Assembly (NCBI GenBank): GCA_049487715.1 | Contig: CP150568.1 | Coordinates: 372,001-436,000, forward strand | Source of the DNA: Pycnococcus provasolii | Lineage: Eukaryota > Chlorophyta > Pseudoscourfieldiophyceae > Pseudoscourfieldiales | Reading direction: 5' to 3' | Length of the DNA stretch: 64,000 nt | Shown here: positions 18,580 to 31,991 of the stretch, in pieces | Numbering within the stretch: position 1 is the stretch's first letter | Layout: the number at the start of each line of letters is the position of its first letter | Notes under the pieces: generated by a model | Database searches by the model: none | Seen by the model: the letters and a program-made list of their open reading frames with translations, nothing else | Told to the model about the DNA's origin: nothing | Made by a program: the position numbers and the translations under genes

Positions 18580-21500
18580 TTAGTCATTCAGATTGCACAA
18601 CGCCGCCACACCTTGCAAAACCCAAAAGTCTGGGTTCGTGTGATCGGCAATGGGCAAACTGATGCTTAGGACGTAGTTGGTGGACGCTCCAGTGGTGCTG
18701 AGCACACCCGCACGAACACTCGTCTTGTAGAGCGGACACTGGTACTCCTCCGCGGGCTCGACGTAGTTCTCCACCGGGATGAAGTGCACTATGGGAAGCG
18801 ACGAGTACATCTCACCAGGATTCGCCTCAATCAGCTTTCTTGCCGTCGCATCCCACTGAGCACCGTCCAGGAAGAGGTTGGTGATGTACATGCCATCCGC
18901 AGGGCGCTCTTCGATTTCAGCCCCATCCCACTGGTCCATGACATGGAAGCCAAAGTTCAGACGATCGATGGCAATCTTTGTCTTCCGTGCGTGATTTTGC
19001 AGTGCACCCGTCATAAAGCCCTGCGGGAAGAAGAAGTATGGCAGCGCGAACGTCTTGGGCTCGCCCGTTGTCAGCCACGAGCCGATGAAGTCCATGCGAG
19101 CCAAAAAGTCTTTGTTCCACGAGCCAAGCGGCTTCAGGCTCGGGTAAGCCACCTTCTCCCAAAGCGACGGCACCTTGTTGTTCAGGAAGCTCGTGTGCAT
19201 CTGCTCCAATTCTCCGCTCATCACAACGAGACCCTTGATGGCACGCTTCAGCTCGTTGCATGTGGACGAGATTGTCTTAAGCAGGCGATTGAAACGATCC
19301 ATCTCCTGGCTGAGCACAACGCCCAGCGAGTTCATCATGCCCGTATCCTCGCTGATGGCGAAAGGATCGTTATCCCTGCTGCGATTGTCCAGGTCGAGTT
19401 TACCAGGCAACGACTCGATAATCTCCGTCGCCATTTCGTCCACCGTCTCGTCGGGAGTCTTGCCGCCACCCGAGCCACCGCTAATGCGCGGCTGGATGGA
19501 AAGCACCATGTCCACAATTTTCTTCGTCTCCTGCAGCTGGAACGCCAAGTTCGCGTTCTCGTGCATTCCGAACACCTCGGGCGCTTCCGACGAGGGGAGC
19601 GAGTAGAGGTAGTCCATGTAATCCTTGTGAGAGCCCTCGGGTGGCGCGCGGTACGTGCCACTCGGTGTGAACGCGTACTCGTCGCCAATTACAGGCTCCG
19701 TGTAGTAATTTCGCAGCATCGACATGAGAAGGCGGCGGTCGAGGTCGTCCGTCACGCGGCCACCGTAAGTGATCATGCCCGTTACGTAAACGAGAGCCTT
19801 CCACGGGATCTCAATCTGTTCCTCGAGGAAGTTTCGCAGAACCATGTACGTGCACTCAAGGTCGGAGTTTGCAAAGTCGTAAGCCTTGTTCCAGCCAAGT
19901 GGGCCGAACTTTCTTCTCTCCTGCAGGCAGGCGTGGAAGAAACACGATGCGAACATCAGCTTCTTGAACTCGGCAACCTTTGGCGGAGCTGGCGTGCCAT
20001 CGTCGCGTAGCGGCGTGCGCGTGCCAATGTTCTCGAGGTACTCCGGTTCGATGGCACTGTAAGAGCCGATGATGTTCGCCTTCACGCCTCGCGGCGGCTC
20101 GCAGGTGATCTTGATGCCACTCTGCAGCACTGGCACGGGGAAGTGCGCCGCAGGCTCGGACGTGAGGAACAGGCGGAACTCGGAGTGCGTCTCCGATCGA
20201 TCTGTGGACAGGTTCTCAACCATGCGCTCGAGGGACAGCATCCAAGACTTTGCCAGGTGGCAGTTCATGAGGCATACCCAGTCACCGGTCTGCCTCGCCT
20301 TGGCAACAAGCTGCTCCGCCACGGGACCTTGTCCCTGCCCAAGGCTGACGATGTGAAGGCGGTCGTTCGGCTTGCGATCCATCGTCGTGCCGAAGCGGCT
20401 GAGCATGCCCGTGGGATCCGCACCGACGCTCAGCACGAAGATCACGGGCGTCGCGTTCGTCGTGTCAGGGTAAACATCGCTGAGCTTCACGGGGATCGGG
20501 TCGACAAACTCGTTGCCAAACTTCGTGCGAACGAAGTGCTCGAACGCGAATATGAGCTTCTCCTCGCGGAGAATGCGGCACACGCACATGCGATGGAATT
20601 CGTCATGCATCTGCTCAGCCATGGTTCCCGGAGGTGTCGCGAGCCAGAACTCGTCGTTGTCCTTGTACGCGCGCCATTCGTCGGGCGCGTTGGAGATGGC
20701 AGCGCTCAGCCCACCGAAGATGTCTTTGTCGTACGACTCGAGGTACCTGATGGCATCCCACTGGATGTCGCTGAGCCACTCGGACACAGGGTTCGCAGGA
20801 CCGTCGGGAGGTGCCATGGCACCGCGAAGGAGGAAGGACCAATGCTTTGCGTCAATCTTCCCATAATCACGCAGAATGCTCGTGCAGATGAGGAAAGAGT
20901 ATATGAGCTTGTGGCGCTCGAAGAGACCACGGCACACCATGGTGTACATGAATTTGGTGGAGTAATCGATGAGGTTTTCCAAGCGCGTTGGCAAATCGTC
21001 CGACTTCTCGGCGTTGTCGATGCACGTGTTGAAGAGCTGCGTGAAGTAAGCCAAAGAGTACTGATACATGCTGTCGACCAACCCCAAGTCCGCAATGACG
21101 AAGTAAAGGATCGAGCCACGGTGCGGCACGGTGCGATACTCCTCGCGTGCGTCGTTGATGGTCTTCTCCGTCACCTCCGCCTCCTCAACACGACCCTGAA
21201 TCACGCCAGACGTGAGCTTGCTTGTCTGCAGCGTGTTGATCAGCGTCTCGTTGTCGAGAATGTTGCCCTCGGACTCCTTGAGCATTTTAAGAATCTTGTC
21301 CTCAAGATCTTTCAGCTGCTTCTTGTCGTTAGCAATCGAGACGACGAGGCGATCCTTCGCCTCCTCCAAATCAGGACGCTCCTTGCGAACGACGTCTCCG
21401 AGAAGCTGATCCTCCAGTCCAATCTGCGTCACGGTAAAGTTGATGAGCGTCACTTTGATGCAAACCTCAGGGAGATACGTTGGATTGGGCATCTTCGTGG

Positions 21501-24500
21501 TGATGTAAAACTTGAAGTTCGGGTCGTAGTCCACGTCGGTGTCTCCCAGGCGAATCAGAAGGCGATTGCCCGACTTGAAGACAGCTCTCTGCAGGATCGG
21601 CTCAAGTGCCGGGTCGAGCGACTCGCCAACATCTTCGAGCAGCACGGGATTGCCAATACGAATCGCATTCTCGATCGTGCGGAGCATATTCCCGTCGGTG
21701 AGGCGAATGCATCGAAGCGCGGATTTCGCCTCCATGTTTTTCACCCATCTGTTTGCCTGATTTTGAGGGTCAATCTGTTTTATTTAGTGTGTTAGGTTGT
21801 TAGTGATTGTTTTCTTTTTTATTTTTGGTGGTTAGAGGTAGACTTACCATCAGAGGCCATCGTTTACCTCTCGTGACGAGCACGCCGTTGTCCGTGGACA
21901 CGGCATCTGTGGGAAGACCAAAGACGGCCCACTCACGCGTCACAATTGGAGAAGACAGCGTGCTCTGCAGACTAAACGATTCACTGACGGGAATTTTTCT
22001 TTCCTTTGCCTCCTCGACCCAGTGGTCGACGATTTCGTTTCTGTACGTTCCCGTGAATGCGCCGTAGTAGGATACGCAAGCGGCGCCGAGGAAAACGTCA
22101 CCAATGAGAAGCACCATGTCCTCTCCAATCTTCTTGGACGTTTCATCCCAGCGCACAGCCTCGTCACCGAGTGCCGACGTCAGCTTTCCCGCTCGTACGA
22201 GACGCTTCTCACTCAGCTCCATGTCATCCTTGAGCTGCTGCTGCTCGTCCATGGCATCCTGCAGCTGCTTCTCCAGCGCCGCGACGTTGTCCACAACAGC
22301 CTTGAGCTGCGCCTGCTTCTCCGCGAGAGCCGCCTGCATCCCCTGGAGCGACTCCTCAGCCTCGCGAAGCGCCTGTCGCTTCGGCTCAACAACCTTGGCA
22401 ACTTTCGCGTACAAGTCCATCGCACGCGACCACATGCAAAGCGACTTGGCCGCCACACTCTGCTTCGCAACCTGATCTGGCGTGTACACAGGATCGTCGA
22501 CGTACTTCTTCAGCTGCTTGAGCACCTTGGGCTCAATCGCGTCCTTGTCGTAGTCGAACAGACGCTTGAGGAAGTTGCCGTCTGTGAGTACCTTCTTCGC
22601 AGAGTCCCAGTCCGTCTTCTCGCCAAGCAGCGTGCACACCGCTTCCATCGTCAGCTGCACGAGCGAAGGAGGTTTCACGAAGCCCTTGATCTCGACGATG
22701 TCGTTCTTGTTCAGCGCGTTAAGAGCCTTCTGCGCCGCCTGGAGCGCCGGCAGAGCCTCGGCAAGGTCAGCCTCGGCATCATCCTTAATTGCCTGCGTTT
22801 CAGCCGTACTCTTTTTCACCTCAGCCTCTTCGACAGCGACCACAGCCTTTACCTTTTCCGCCTCCTCCTTGTCCTTGTTCACCTGCACGAGAAGCACCGC
22901 CGTCGCTTCCGCCTTCTCTGCGAGAATCGGCTGCATGCGCGTGATCTCGTCGCGAAGAGTGTCAACCACCTCATTCGTTTCGTTCAGCTTCATCAATCCA
23001 TTCAGCAGTCGATCGCGAGCCTCCGTGTACTCCTCTCTTTTCTCAGCGAGAAGTTGAACGTAAAGGTTGATCAGATCTAGGTACGACTTGGGCGTGATGT
23101 AGTACCTTCGTCGAAGCTCGGTGAACATTCTTTCGGACATGGCGGCAATCGACGTGTGGATCGTCACGCACATCTCCACCACAGATGCGTGAACCTCGTC
23201 ATTCTCGAGCTTCACCTTCTCGAGGAATCGTTCAGCCACGGAGTGGAGGGCAGCCTCCGGCCAATCGGTGTACCAGTCGATGGTCGTGCATCCGATCAGG
23301 CTTGGATTCTGGCGGCAGCGCGATCGGAACGCCTCTCCTACGGGAGACATGCACAGCACGATGTGCAGGTTGTTGCGCACGCGATTGACAAACGCTTGGT
23401 AGAGAGCCTCGCGTGTCTCGGGAATGCCGCGCTCCTGCGCGTACGGGCGAATGTCCGCGATGATCTTCTCCTTGTCATCGTTGCCGTACATGCCCGGCAC
23501 CTCGCCGCTGTTCAGCATGTTGTTGATGTCCTCGAGCTGCGTTTCGCTCATGATCTGCGAGTCGGTGAACAGGAAGCAGCAGTTGTCGCCGTCGATGCCA
23601 GCCATCTTGTACAGATTCTTCAGATCCTCGCGGAACTCGGTCATGCCGTACGAACGAGTGAGCTCAATAGAGAAGCACTTGTACTCCGCCATGAAGCATG
23701 CAAACCGAGTCATGCTCTGCTTGCCGCTGCCGCCGACACCAACGAGCATGGCATTTCCACGTGGCTGGCGCAAGATGCGGCACAGGCGAACGAGGTGTTC
23801 CATGGCATCAGCAAAGAAAACCAGATTCATTTGGTTCGTCGCACTTGCGTTGTAGTCCTCGAGGTACGCGAGCAGAATGTTGTGCATCTTATCGGTGTCA
23901 AGAACCTGCTCATACACGCGGTCATCCCCGGTGGCTCCCATGCGCATGTAATCGCCGAAGAAGTTCTTTCGCTCCACAAACAGATCGTCGTGGCTATCGC
24001 TCACGTCCCAGCGCATGCGCAGCATCTCGTAAACAAGCTGCGTGAAGTACCCCTTGTCGGTGTCGTCGATAAGGCGGTCGTGGAACACACGCATCACCTC
24101 GTGTATCCAAAGGTCCCGAAACACTGGTTTGCTCTGGCACTGCGCGGGACTGATCATGAGGCAACCTTGAAACACTTTGGAAACGTCGCGCAGGTTGAAA
24201 GTGTAGTGGCTCTTTGACGGCGTGGGCAGAAGCTCCTCGCTCACGCGCTTGTACACCTCGATCGTGCTGTCCACGGAAGACTTCGTGAGTCCCTTGAACT
24301 CCGACGGGAAAGCCTCAAGGAAACCACCTAGGATAGAGCTGAAGATGGTGCGCATCACCTCATCGCCTGGCTGTGGGAAGTTGAGGATGTTGAAGTGCCT
24401 CACGAAGCGTGGCGTGAGCTCCTGGCGTCCACCGCCCGGGGGTGCGCACGCGCAGCACAGGGTTGTATCCTCGATGTCCTTCCAGAACAGCTTTTTGCGA

Positions 24501-27500
24501 TCGTAGAATCCCTTCATGTCCTGGAACTGTCTCAGAAGCTCCACCGGCGGCTGCGCGCCGTACGTTTCCTTCGCGGGCATGTTCACGTCGTCCACGAACA
24601 CCACGATGCGATTTCCCATCGGCGCGCCGAAGCGCGTCTTGCGCTTCTTCTCGAGCTTGCTCTCGATAATGTATTGCGTGTCAATCGCCGGCGTCTGCGC
24701 GCTGAAGTTGATCGGAATCTGCATCCACTTCTTCGACCCGAGTTCGTTCAGCTTGCTCACGACAGACGCTGATTTGCCAACACCCGACCCTCCCGTGAAA
24801 AGTGAAGAGCGATTCACGTTCAGCAGAGTCTCAAGGATGAACGAGTACCGCGTCGTGTCAATCGTCGGAACGACGAGCTCGAAGTACGGCACCGCAGCAC
24901 TGTACTTGAACTCGGGCAGGATGTTTTCCCAAGGCTGCAGAATCTCCGACTGAATGTCCATGTAGTTGTCGAACACAAGTCCCTGGGGTGGGAACTTGAC
25001 CATGCACTCATCCTGCTGCGTTTCGAACTTGTTTCGCACCCACTCGTCGAAAGCATCCCAGTGCACGGCATTCATGGAGCCACCGAGGCCAAAGACGAAT
25101 GCGAACGCGAAAATCTTTGCGAGCATGGGGAACAGGTCCTCCGCCGGTTTGGTGAAGTCGACGCCGCGCTCGGGAACGCACATTCCCGTGAAGATGTTTG
25201 CCGTTGACGTCACGAGGTTAATATCAACCGTTGGTATCGCCTCCTTGCAGTTCTTGCGCACATACTCCAAACCTTCGGGCAAGTACCGATCGAAGAGCCT
25301 TTCGACGAATTCGATCGTCTCCGGAGTCAGCTCCACCTTCACATCCTCGTTCGAAAGCTCTCTTCCAAGCTGGCGGGCCCAAGTCTTTACGAACGGCATC
25401 CAGCCAAGCTCCTCCGGAGGCACGTACACCATGCCACATCGGCTTACGGTGGCGGGCGACGCCACGGCGAGGTCCTGCACCTCGAACAGCATGCGCATCG
25501 TCACTGGGTTGAGCTTGATGCGCTCGCCGTTTGGGAGGCAGAGTGTGCAGTTGTCGTCAAGCACCGTGTTCATGTTCTCGATCCAGATGGCATCCACGGG
25601 GCCGTCGAATACCACCCACTTGCGATCGTTGGTCGTGTCGGCGACGGCGTTGCGGATGAGCGTGGAGCCGAGTCCATCCGTCCACTCGTTCGTCATGAGG
25701 TTGTACTCGCCGTACAGCTCACCCATCTTGATGCACTTCGGGTTGAACGTGTACGTGTGCGTCACTTGGTACGTGTCGTCCTTGTGCTTCTGCTCACGGA
25801 GCATCGTCATCGCCGCCTTGAGAGTCTGATACACGACCGTCTTGCCACCACCCGTGGGACCCACGAGCATGACTCCGAATCGAACGTTGAATGTCTCGTG
25901 CAGCTGGATCGTCTTGAGAACGAATTCGTCCACCACCTGCTTTTCCGCGTTCACGAGGCTCGCCTCCACCGCTGTCTGCAGGTCACCGTAGTCGTTCAGC
26001 GGCACCTCCACGCCGGGGAAGAGGTCAAGCAAAATTGCGCGGAACAGCGCGGCGTCATCCTTAAGGAACTTGGGCACATTCGAGTCGCGCATAGCGCGGA
26101 TGAGCGTCACATCCTCGGACAATGTTGGGTTGGCACGCTTGAGCGAACCTGCCATCACAAGCACGGACTTCAGAGCACGCATACCAAAGTCGTAGTGATC
26201 CTGCTGGCTCAGCTGCTCGCTGGAGAGCTTGTACAGCTTAACCATCTTTCGCGCTAGAGTTTTGGCGTCGGCGAACCCTTCGGCATACAGCATCACCTCA
26301 GCCACGAGAGCGTAGTCGGGAATCATCATGGCCATCGGCCTGAACAGCGCCTTAAGGTTGTCCGGCAACTCCGTTCGACCTGCGTATCCCGGATTCATCG
26401 TAATGAAGACACCGAAAGTTGGGACGAGGCGAATCTCCTTGCCCTCGAAGTTGAACTTTGACACCTCCGCCTTGAGCGCATTTTGGATCGTCAGAAGCTG
26501 CTGCGCGACGACCGATAGCACCTCGATATCGATGCGATTGAACTCATCGAAGCACGCCCACGCGCCGCACTGCGCAAGTCCCGAGAAGAACTTTGCCATG
26601 AATTTGTAGTCGAGGTTGTCGCCACAGTTGAAGACGACGCACTGAACGCCGAGAGCCTTGCCGAGATCCTTCGTTGTCTCTGTTTTTCCCGTTCCGGCGG
26701 GTCCGGCGGGTGCACCGCCAAGCTTGAGGTGAAGCGCACCAGTCAAAGTCATATAACAGCGATCTGTCATCGGCGTGACGACAAGGCGGCTCTGCGCGCC
26801 AAGGTACTCGTACATGTAGATGAAAGTGGCGTTCGTCTGACGCACAATTGTCTCTTCGTTCTCCTCGTCCCAGTAGTACCTGAGCTGCATTTGCCACTCA
26901 AAATCCGTGGAACGCGTGGCGTTATCAGCCATGAGATTCTCGACAATGTCGCGAGCATGCACATCAATCGTGATGAGCGCGACGACAATCTTGCGCTGCA
27001 GACCCGTCAGGTCCTGCCGCACCACCTCGGAAAGTTCCACGAGCTGACTGACGTTGACCTTGCGCCACTCGTCCAGCGCATCCTTGGTGGGGCGCTCCGT
27101 CTGCTCGAGGCACTGTGTCGTCGCGGCGCACCAGTACGTCTGACTTACGGAGATGACGACCTGTGCAGGCTGATTCTTCACCCAAGTCGGGCGTGCCATC
27201 TCCTCGTACTCCTTGTAGGCGCGCTTCGTCTCCCCTCTTAGAGAAGTTCTCATTGCGTTCTCCACGGAGGTCAGCCACATCTCGACATTTCCGCGCGCCT
27301 TGAGATTTTTCCCTAGCGAGACACGCTCGCCCTCGGCACTGATCATCGCGTGGATGTCGATGCTCTTCGGATCTTTGCCAAAATCAAGCCTGCGAATGCC
27401 GTCGAAGCACTTCGACATGTGCGGCTGAACAGCCTGTACATTCTTCGTTTGGGAAAGGATCTCGAGCAGCTCATCGTTTGACAGGAAGTAGAAGCGCGGG

Positions 27501-30500
27501 AACGCCATGCGCTTCGTCTCAAGGTAGTCTTCCAGGTTCTTCTGCACCTTCTCGAGCGTTTCGTTCGCCTTCTCGAAAATTTCGAACCATCCGGGCGTCG
27601 TTCCCGCTTGCAGCGCATTGTTGCGGTCACGCGTACGCCTCATGATGTCCTTGAATTGCTTGTCGACACTGAAGAAAGCCTTCGACTCATTCGGCAGCTG
27701 GCGCTGGATGTCTGGCGCACTAAAAATAGTTTCGAGGTACATCCAAGTGCGCTGGCACTCAAGCCATTCATCGAGCGTGTCGCTGAAGAGCTTGAGCTGC
27801 TTGTCCATCTTATCCACCTCATTGCGAATGCCCGCCACGAAACGTGAAGCCGTGATGGTGGACATCGTCACCAACGAATCTTCCAAGGCGGTCATGACCT
27901 CATCAATGCCGCCGAGAATATACACGTCCTTCACATCTTTGTACGGCAGCGCGACGAATTCGATGTTGGCCCACTTGGTTTGAACCTTCTGCAGCAATCC
28001 CTCGAGAGCAGCCTCCTGCGTTGCCTCCGTACTCACGGCAACGATGCGATCCTTGAAGTCTACCACGTTCATCTCGAGCAGCGCGCCGACGGTGAACGTG
28101 TCCGACTCGAGGTCGAACTTCTTCCCCGTCTCCTCCTCCAGTTTTGTCCAGTGACGCTCGCGTATGTCGGTATTGCGCAGAGCCTGCAGCACGGGAAGCG
28201 TTTCCTTCATGGCCACCACAGCCTCGCGCAGCTGCGGCACCTTCCTGTTCGGTGGCAACCCGCGCTCGAGCTTGAGGCATATCTTGTTGTATGCCATGAT
28301 TTCCGCCTCGAGCGAGGCAAGGTCGATGTCGAAGAATTTCGACGCGCTCCACTGCTCCTCGAGATCGATCCAGTCGCGCTGGCCAGTCCAAAGAGTGTGC
28401 TTTAACGTCACCTCCTCGCTGCACTCGTCGAGATCCTCGAACGAAGTCTCGAACACCTTGAAGAGCCTCTGATACTTCTGAATGCGCTTTGCCTGCGCCT
28501 TCTGCTCCTCCACCTTCGACACGAGGCGGGTGGTGAGCTCAATGACCTCGCTCGATTTGGCAGACCCGTCGAGAATCATCTCGTGTCCTGCGAGCACGCG
28601 AATGTCCGCAACCTCCTTGCCGACACCCTCCACCTCTCGCTCGAGGTCCGAGCTGAACTTTATCACACGCTCCTCGTGGCTGCCTTCCGCGAAGTCAAGC
28701 GAGCCCTTGTACGCATTGAAGTCCGTCGGGAGCGTCTTGAACGCCGCGTGATCGATGTCCGGCACCGGAATGTGGTACTCTTCCATGAGCTCGTAGTACG
28801 CCGTGACCAGCATGAATTCGTCATCAAAATCACTTCGATTAGCGAGGCAAGACTCCATGAACTCGATGTACGCAACAAACTCTTCCACCGAGCCGGGTGA
28901 CGAGGAGAGCTTCGCCGTCGCGTCGTGCACCTCGTTGATAAACTTCTGGTACCGCTCGCTTGCCAGCTGTGGGAGCAGGTTGAAGATCTTGTCCATGCAC
29001 TGCTTCGGGAACGGCAGGAAGAGCGCACGCAGCGCCTTCGTGTTGATGGAAAGGATTCCCATGTTCGCACTCTCCACAAGGCTGTCAAGCTGCTTTGTCT
29101 GATCGGTGTACATGTCGAGATCCTCGCGAAATTCGTCCAACCCACGATCGCCTCGCTCCACCGATGCTCGCATCTCCGCGACGTCGAGCATGGAGTCAAT
29201 ACGGCAGAACTCGCGAGATTCGTTGAAGTAATCCTTGTAGTCTTCCGCCGCCTCGAAAGCGACGGAGATGCTTTCCTTGAGCAACGAGACGAGCTCGACG
29301 TGGCGTTCGGAGCTCATGAGGTCGCTGAGGTCGCCGTCTGCCGCCTCGGCGTCCGTGACGCTCTCGACAAAGCCGCGGAGGTCCGGGTGCGCGATGAGGC
29401 GCTGCACGGACGACATCGTCTGCAGATATCCATCCACGGCACTCTCCACGCCGGCGTCGAATCCGACGACGTCCGGCGCGAATTCGAGCGTCAACATATC
29501 TTCGGTTAAGGTGATGTCCACCTCGAATACCGGAGGTTTGTCGTCACCATGATGCTTGACCTGGTCCGCGTCCTCGCCGTCGGCAGGCACGACCATGTGG
29601 CTCGGTGGTAGGATATTCATGTCGCGCTGGGTGATGGCAAGCATGTCGCCGACACTCTCCACCACGAGAATGTGCAGCGCGTCGGACACCATGTAGTCTG
29701 CAAGGCGGATGAAGTTGAGCAGGCGCCGTTGCTCCGAGCGCCTTGCCGCGGTGATTGCGTACGAGAACTTGGCTCCCTCGTCTTCATCCGCAAGTCCTGT
29801 CGCCTGCTGGCGCGAGGTCTTCATCATCGCCGCCATGCGATTACCGCCCTTTCGACCGGCGTTCAGCGCCTCTTCCTCCTGTTCGACGGACGTTCCGCCA
29901 CGTTGTCCCACAAGGCGCTCCTCGAGCAACGCGAGCGCCGTCTCGCACGCCACCTTGACAGTATCTGCCGTTTCGGCGGAGAAGCTTGCGAGATGCTCCG
30001 TCGCCTTGATCTTCTGCGCCTCTTGCGCCGCGTTGAACATCTCGAGCGTGTACAGCTGTCCCGACTGAACGTCGTGCAGGCGCATCGCCTCGAGCTCGTA
30101 GCACAGGCCGCGTACGTGCAGCAGGGCGCGCTGGAACGTATCGGTGAGAAGGAAGAGCTTCTTCTGCAGCGCAGCACGACACAGCCGCGTCTTCTTGTGC
30201 CGCACATGCCTCTTCCACGTGCTAAATCCCTTCCACTTGCGGTAGTGCCTGAATACGCCGAGCGTGGACACTTGGTTGAACAGGTGGTACTCGCGCTCAA
30301 ACTGGTCGAGCGGCGTGAAGTCCGCGCTGCCGTCGACGAAGTGAGTCACACCAGCGCTGCTCATGGTGTAGAAATCACGCGGGTTCACCTCAGCGTGGCT
30401 GACAATGTCGAGGTCGTACGGGTTGTACTGCTCTGCGTTCGCGGCTGCTAAGGATGGAGTGAGGTAGATGAACTCGAGGCTGTCGAGGTGCTGGCGCAGC

Positions 30501-31036
30501 AGGTTGAGGAACGAGTACCACGCGCGTGGCTCCGCGTCGTTCATGGCTGCCGCCCTGCTCGATGACAAGCGACCGGCCGGTGCTGTTTTTGCAGCCTCCT
30601 GGAATCTCACGGAAGTTGTGTGTGCCGCCGGCGTGGCTGCGACACTGCTGCTTTCGTGGTACGGTGCCGGTGCGGCCGCGGGCGTTTCAGGCACCCCAGG
30701 CGTCCTTTGTCTGGTTTTCCGTGCGGGTGTGAATCCGCCTCGGCCGCGCCCTTCCACCGACGGGAGTCTGGCGAGTCTCATCGTCCCTGGCGTCGCCGGC
30801 ATAAGCGGTGGCAGCTGTTTATTTGCGGACGTAGGCGTCGTCGCGCCTAACCCTTTGAACCCACCACCCATATTAAGGCCAGCACCATTTGCACCACCAC
30901 CAACAGACGACGGCCTAGAGGCCGCCGCCGCTGCTGTGGAGGGTGTGAGTACAAGCGAGCGTCGCAGAGACGCCCGGTCGGCTTCCCCCAGTGAAGCCGT
31001 GGAAGCGGGTATCAGAGGCGGGTTGCCCTTGCCCAT
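18580..31036 (-). CDS. Axonemal dynein heavy chain, inner-arm type (one intron)
   Basis: Exons 31036-21848 and 21774-18580 give about 4127 residues, the size of single-headed inner-arm dyneins (DNAH3/7/12-like). The intron (ATG|GTAAGTC to AAACAG|) joins KRWPLM to IDPQNQANRWVKNMEAK as in other dyneins. P-loops: AAA1 GPAGTGKT near residue 1440 with CFDEFNRIDIEVLS, AAA2 GPTGGGKT near 1725, AAA3 GGSGVGKS near 2080 and AAA4 GVGGSGKQ near 2430. The coiled-coil stalk spans about 2690-2945 with the microtubule-binding region between its arms. The C-terminal lobe ends GVAALCNLND. The first 150 residues are a Gly/Ala/Pro-rich extension. The motor slides doublet microtubules in the cilium. Only one intron in 12.5 kb is notable. 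Confidence 0.95.
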
Positions 31037-31991
31037 GGCGCCCTGAAATGCGTAGTCCGAAATGGCCCCCGGAAATGGCCCTCAGGCTCAGGGGAGACCC
31101 CGACTGCCTGCCTCTCCAACCAAGCGACTCTCCGACGACTGGACGACGACCTGACGACAGTTAACGACTCCCGAATAATCCCGATCACTCCGGCTGTCCG
31201 CCCGGGGGAACGCCCTTGGAGACTCTCCAAGGCCAACGCCAAACGGACCACTGCACCATGAGGCTGGCTCGCCTGGCTGCACCATGCGGGCATGCGCCAG
31301 CCAGCACCATGCAGCCATGACGCCGGCCCTTGGCAAGTGGCAACCCCTTCTTCGTAGAGTCTTCTTGGCTTCACGACAGAAGCGTGCTCACTAAAAAGTC
31401 TTTTTGTCACTGCTCGGGTGCGTTCAGCACTTCAGGTGTCAGGTGGTGGTCGGGTCTCGGGTGCACGCTACCGGGTAGTTCTAAGGCTTCCGCCCTTCTT
31501 CCCCTCCAAACCACTCCAAGGATGCAAGGCTTCGAGGTGGGAGAGTCTGGTCGGGGGGGTAGGCCGAGGCCGCGAGCAAGCGGCAGCCGGCAAGGGGGTC
31601 GGGAGGTTGAAAATTTCCTTGAGTTCCCCGCTGGCTCAAGGCACCGCCCGGCCGCCCCCGACCAAACCCACCGACCAGCCCACCGACTGACCGTCTGACC
31701 AAGCCTTGCTGCATTGGTCGTGGCTTCAGGAGTCGTTGACGAGTTTTCTCAACTTCAAGCAGCTATCTTGCCGGCCCGCGCAGTGACGCAGTCGTGTCGC
31801 GCGGGTTGACCACTTGACCGGACTTGACCCGCAGATTTGACCAGCTCGAATATGGGTAGTTCGGGGATTGCCACACCTGATTGCCACTGGGGTTTGGGGA
31901 ATCCTCGAATCATATTTCACGTTCGTCACGTCCTGAAGTCACGTCCACGTCGTGTACCGTACAGTATGAAAAGAAATACAAAGGAAAAATG
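31037..31991. other. Intergenic region between two minus-strand genes
   Basis: About 950 bp with no supported gene. It is GC-rich near 31070-31700, with a TACCGGGTA palindrome at 31469-31477. It holds the dynein promoter and the 3' end of the next gene. Confidence 0.5.

Noticed and set aside
20143-21795. 550-codon plus-strand open frame
   Set aside because: It is antisense to the dynein heavy chain exon, which has clear conserved domains; GC-rich coding often leaves the opposite strand open.
22022-23080. 352-codon plus-strand open frame (Leu/Arg-rich)
   Set aside because: Antisense to the dynein stalk coiled coil; composition reflects the complement of Glu/Lys/Ala codons.
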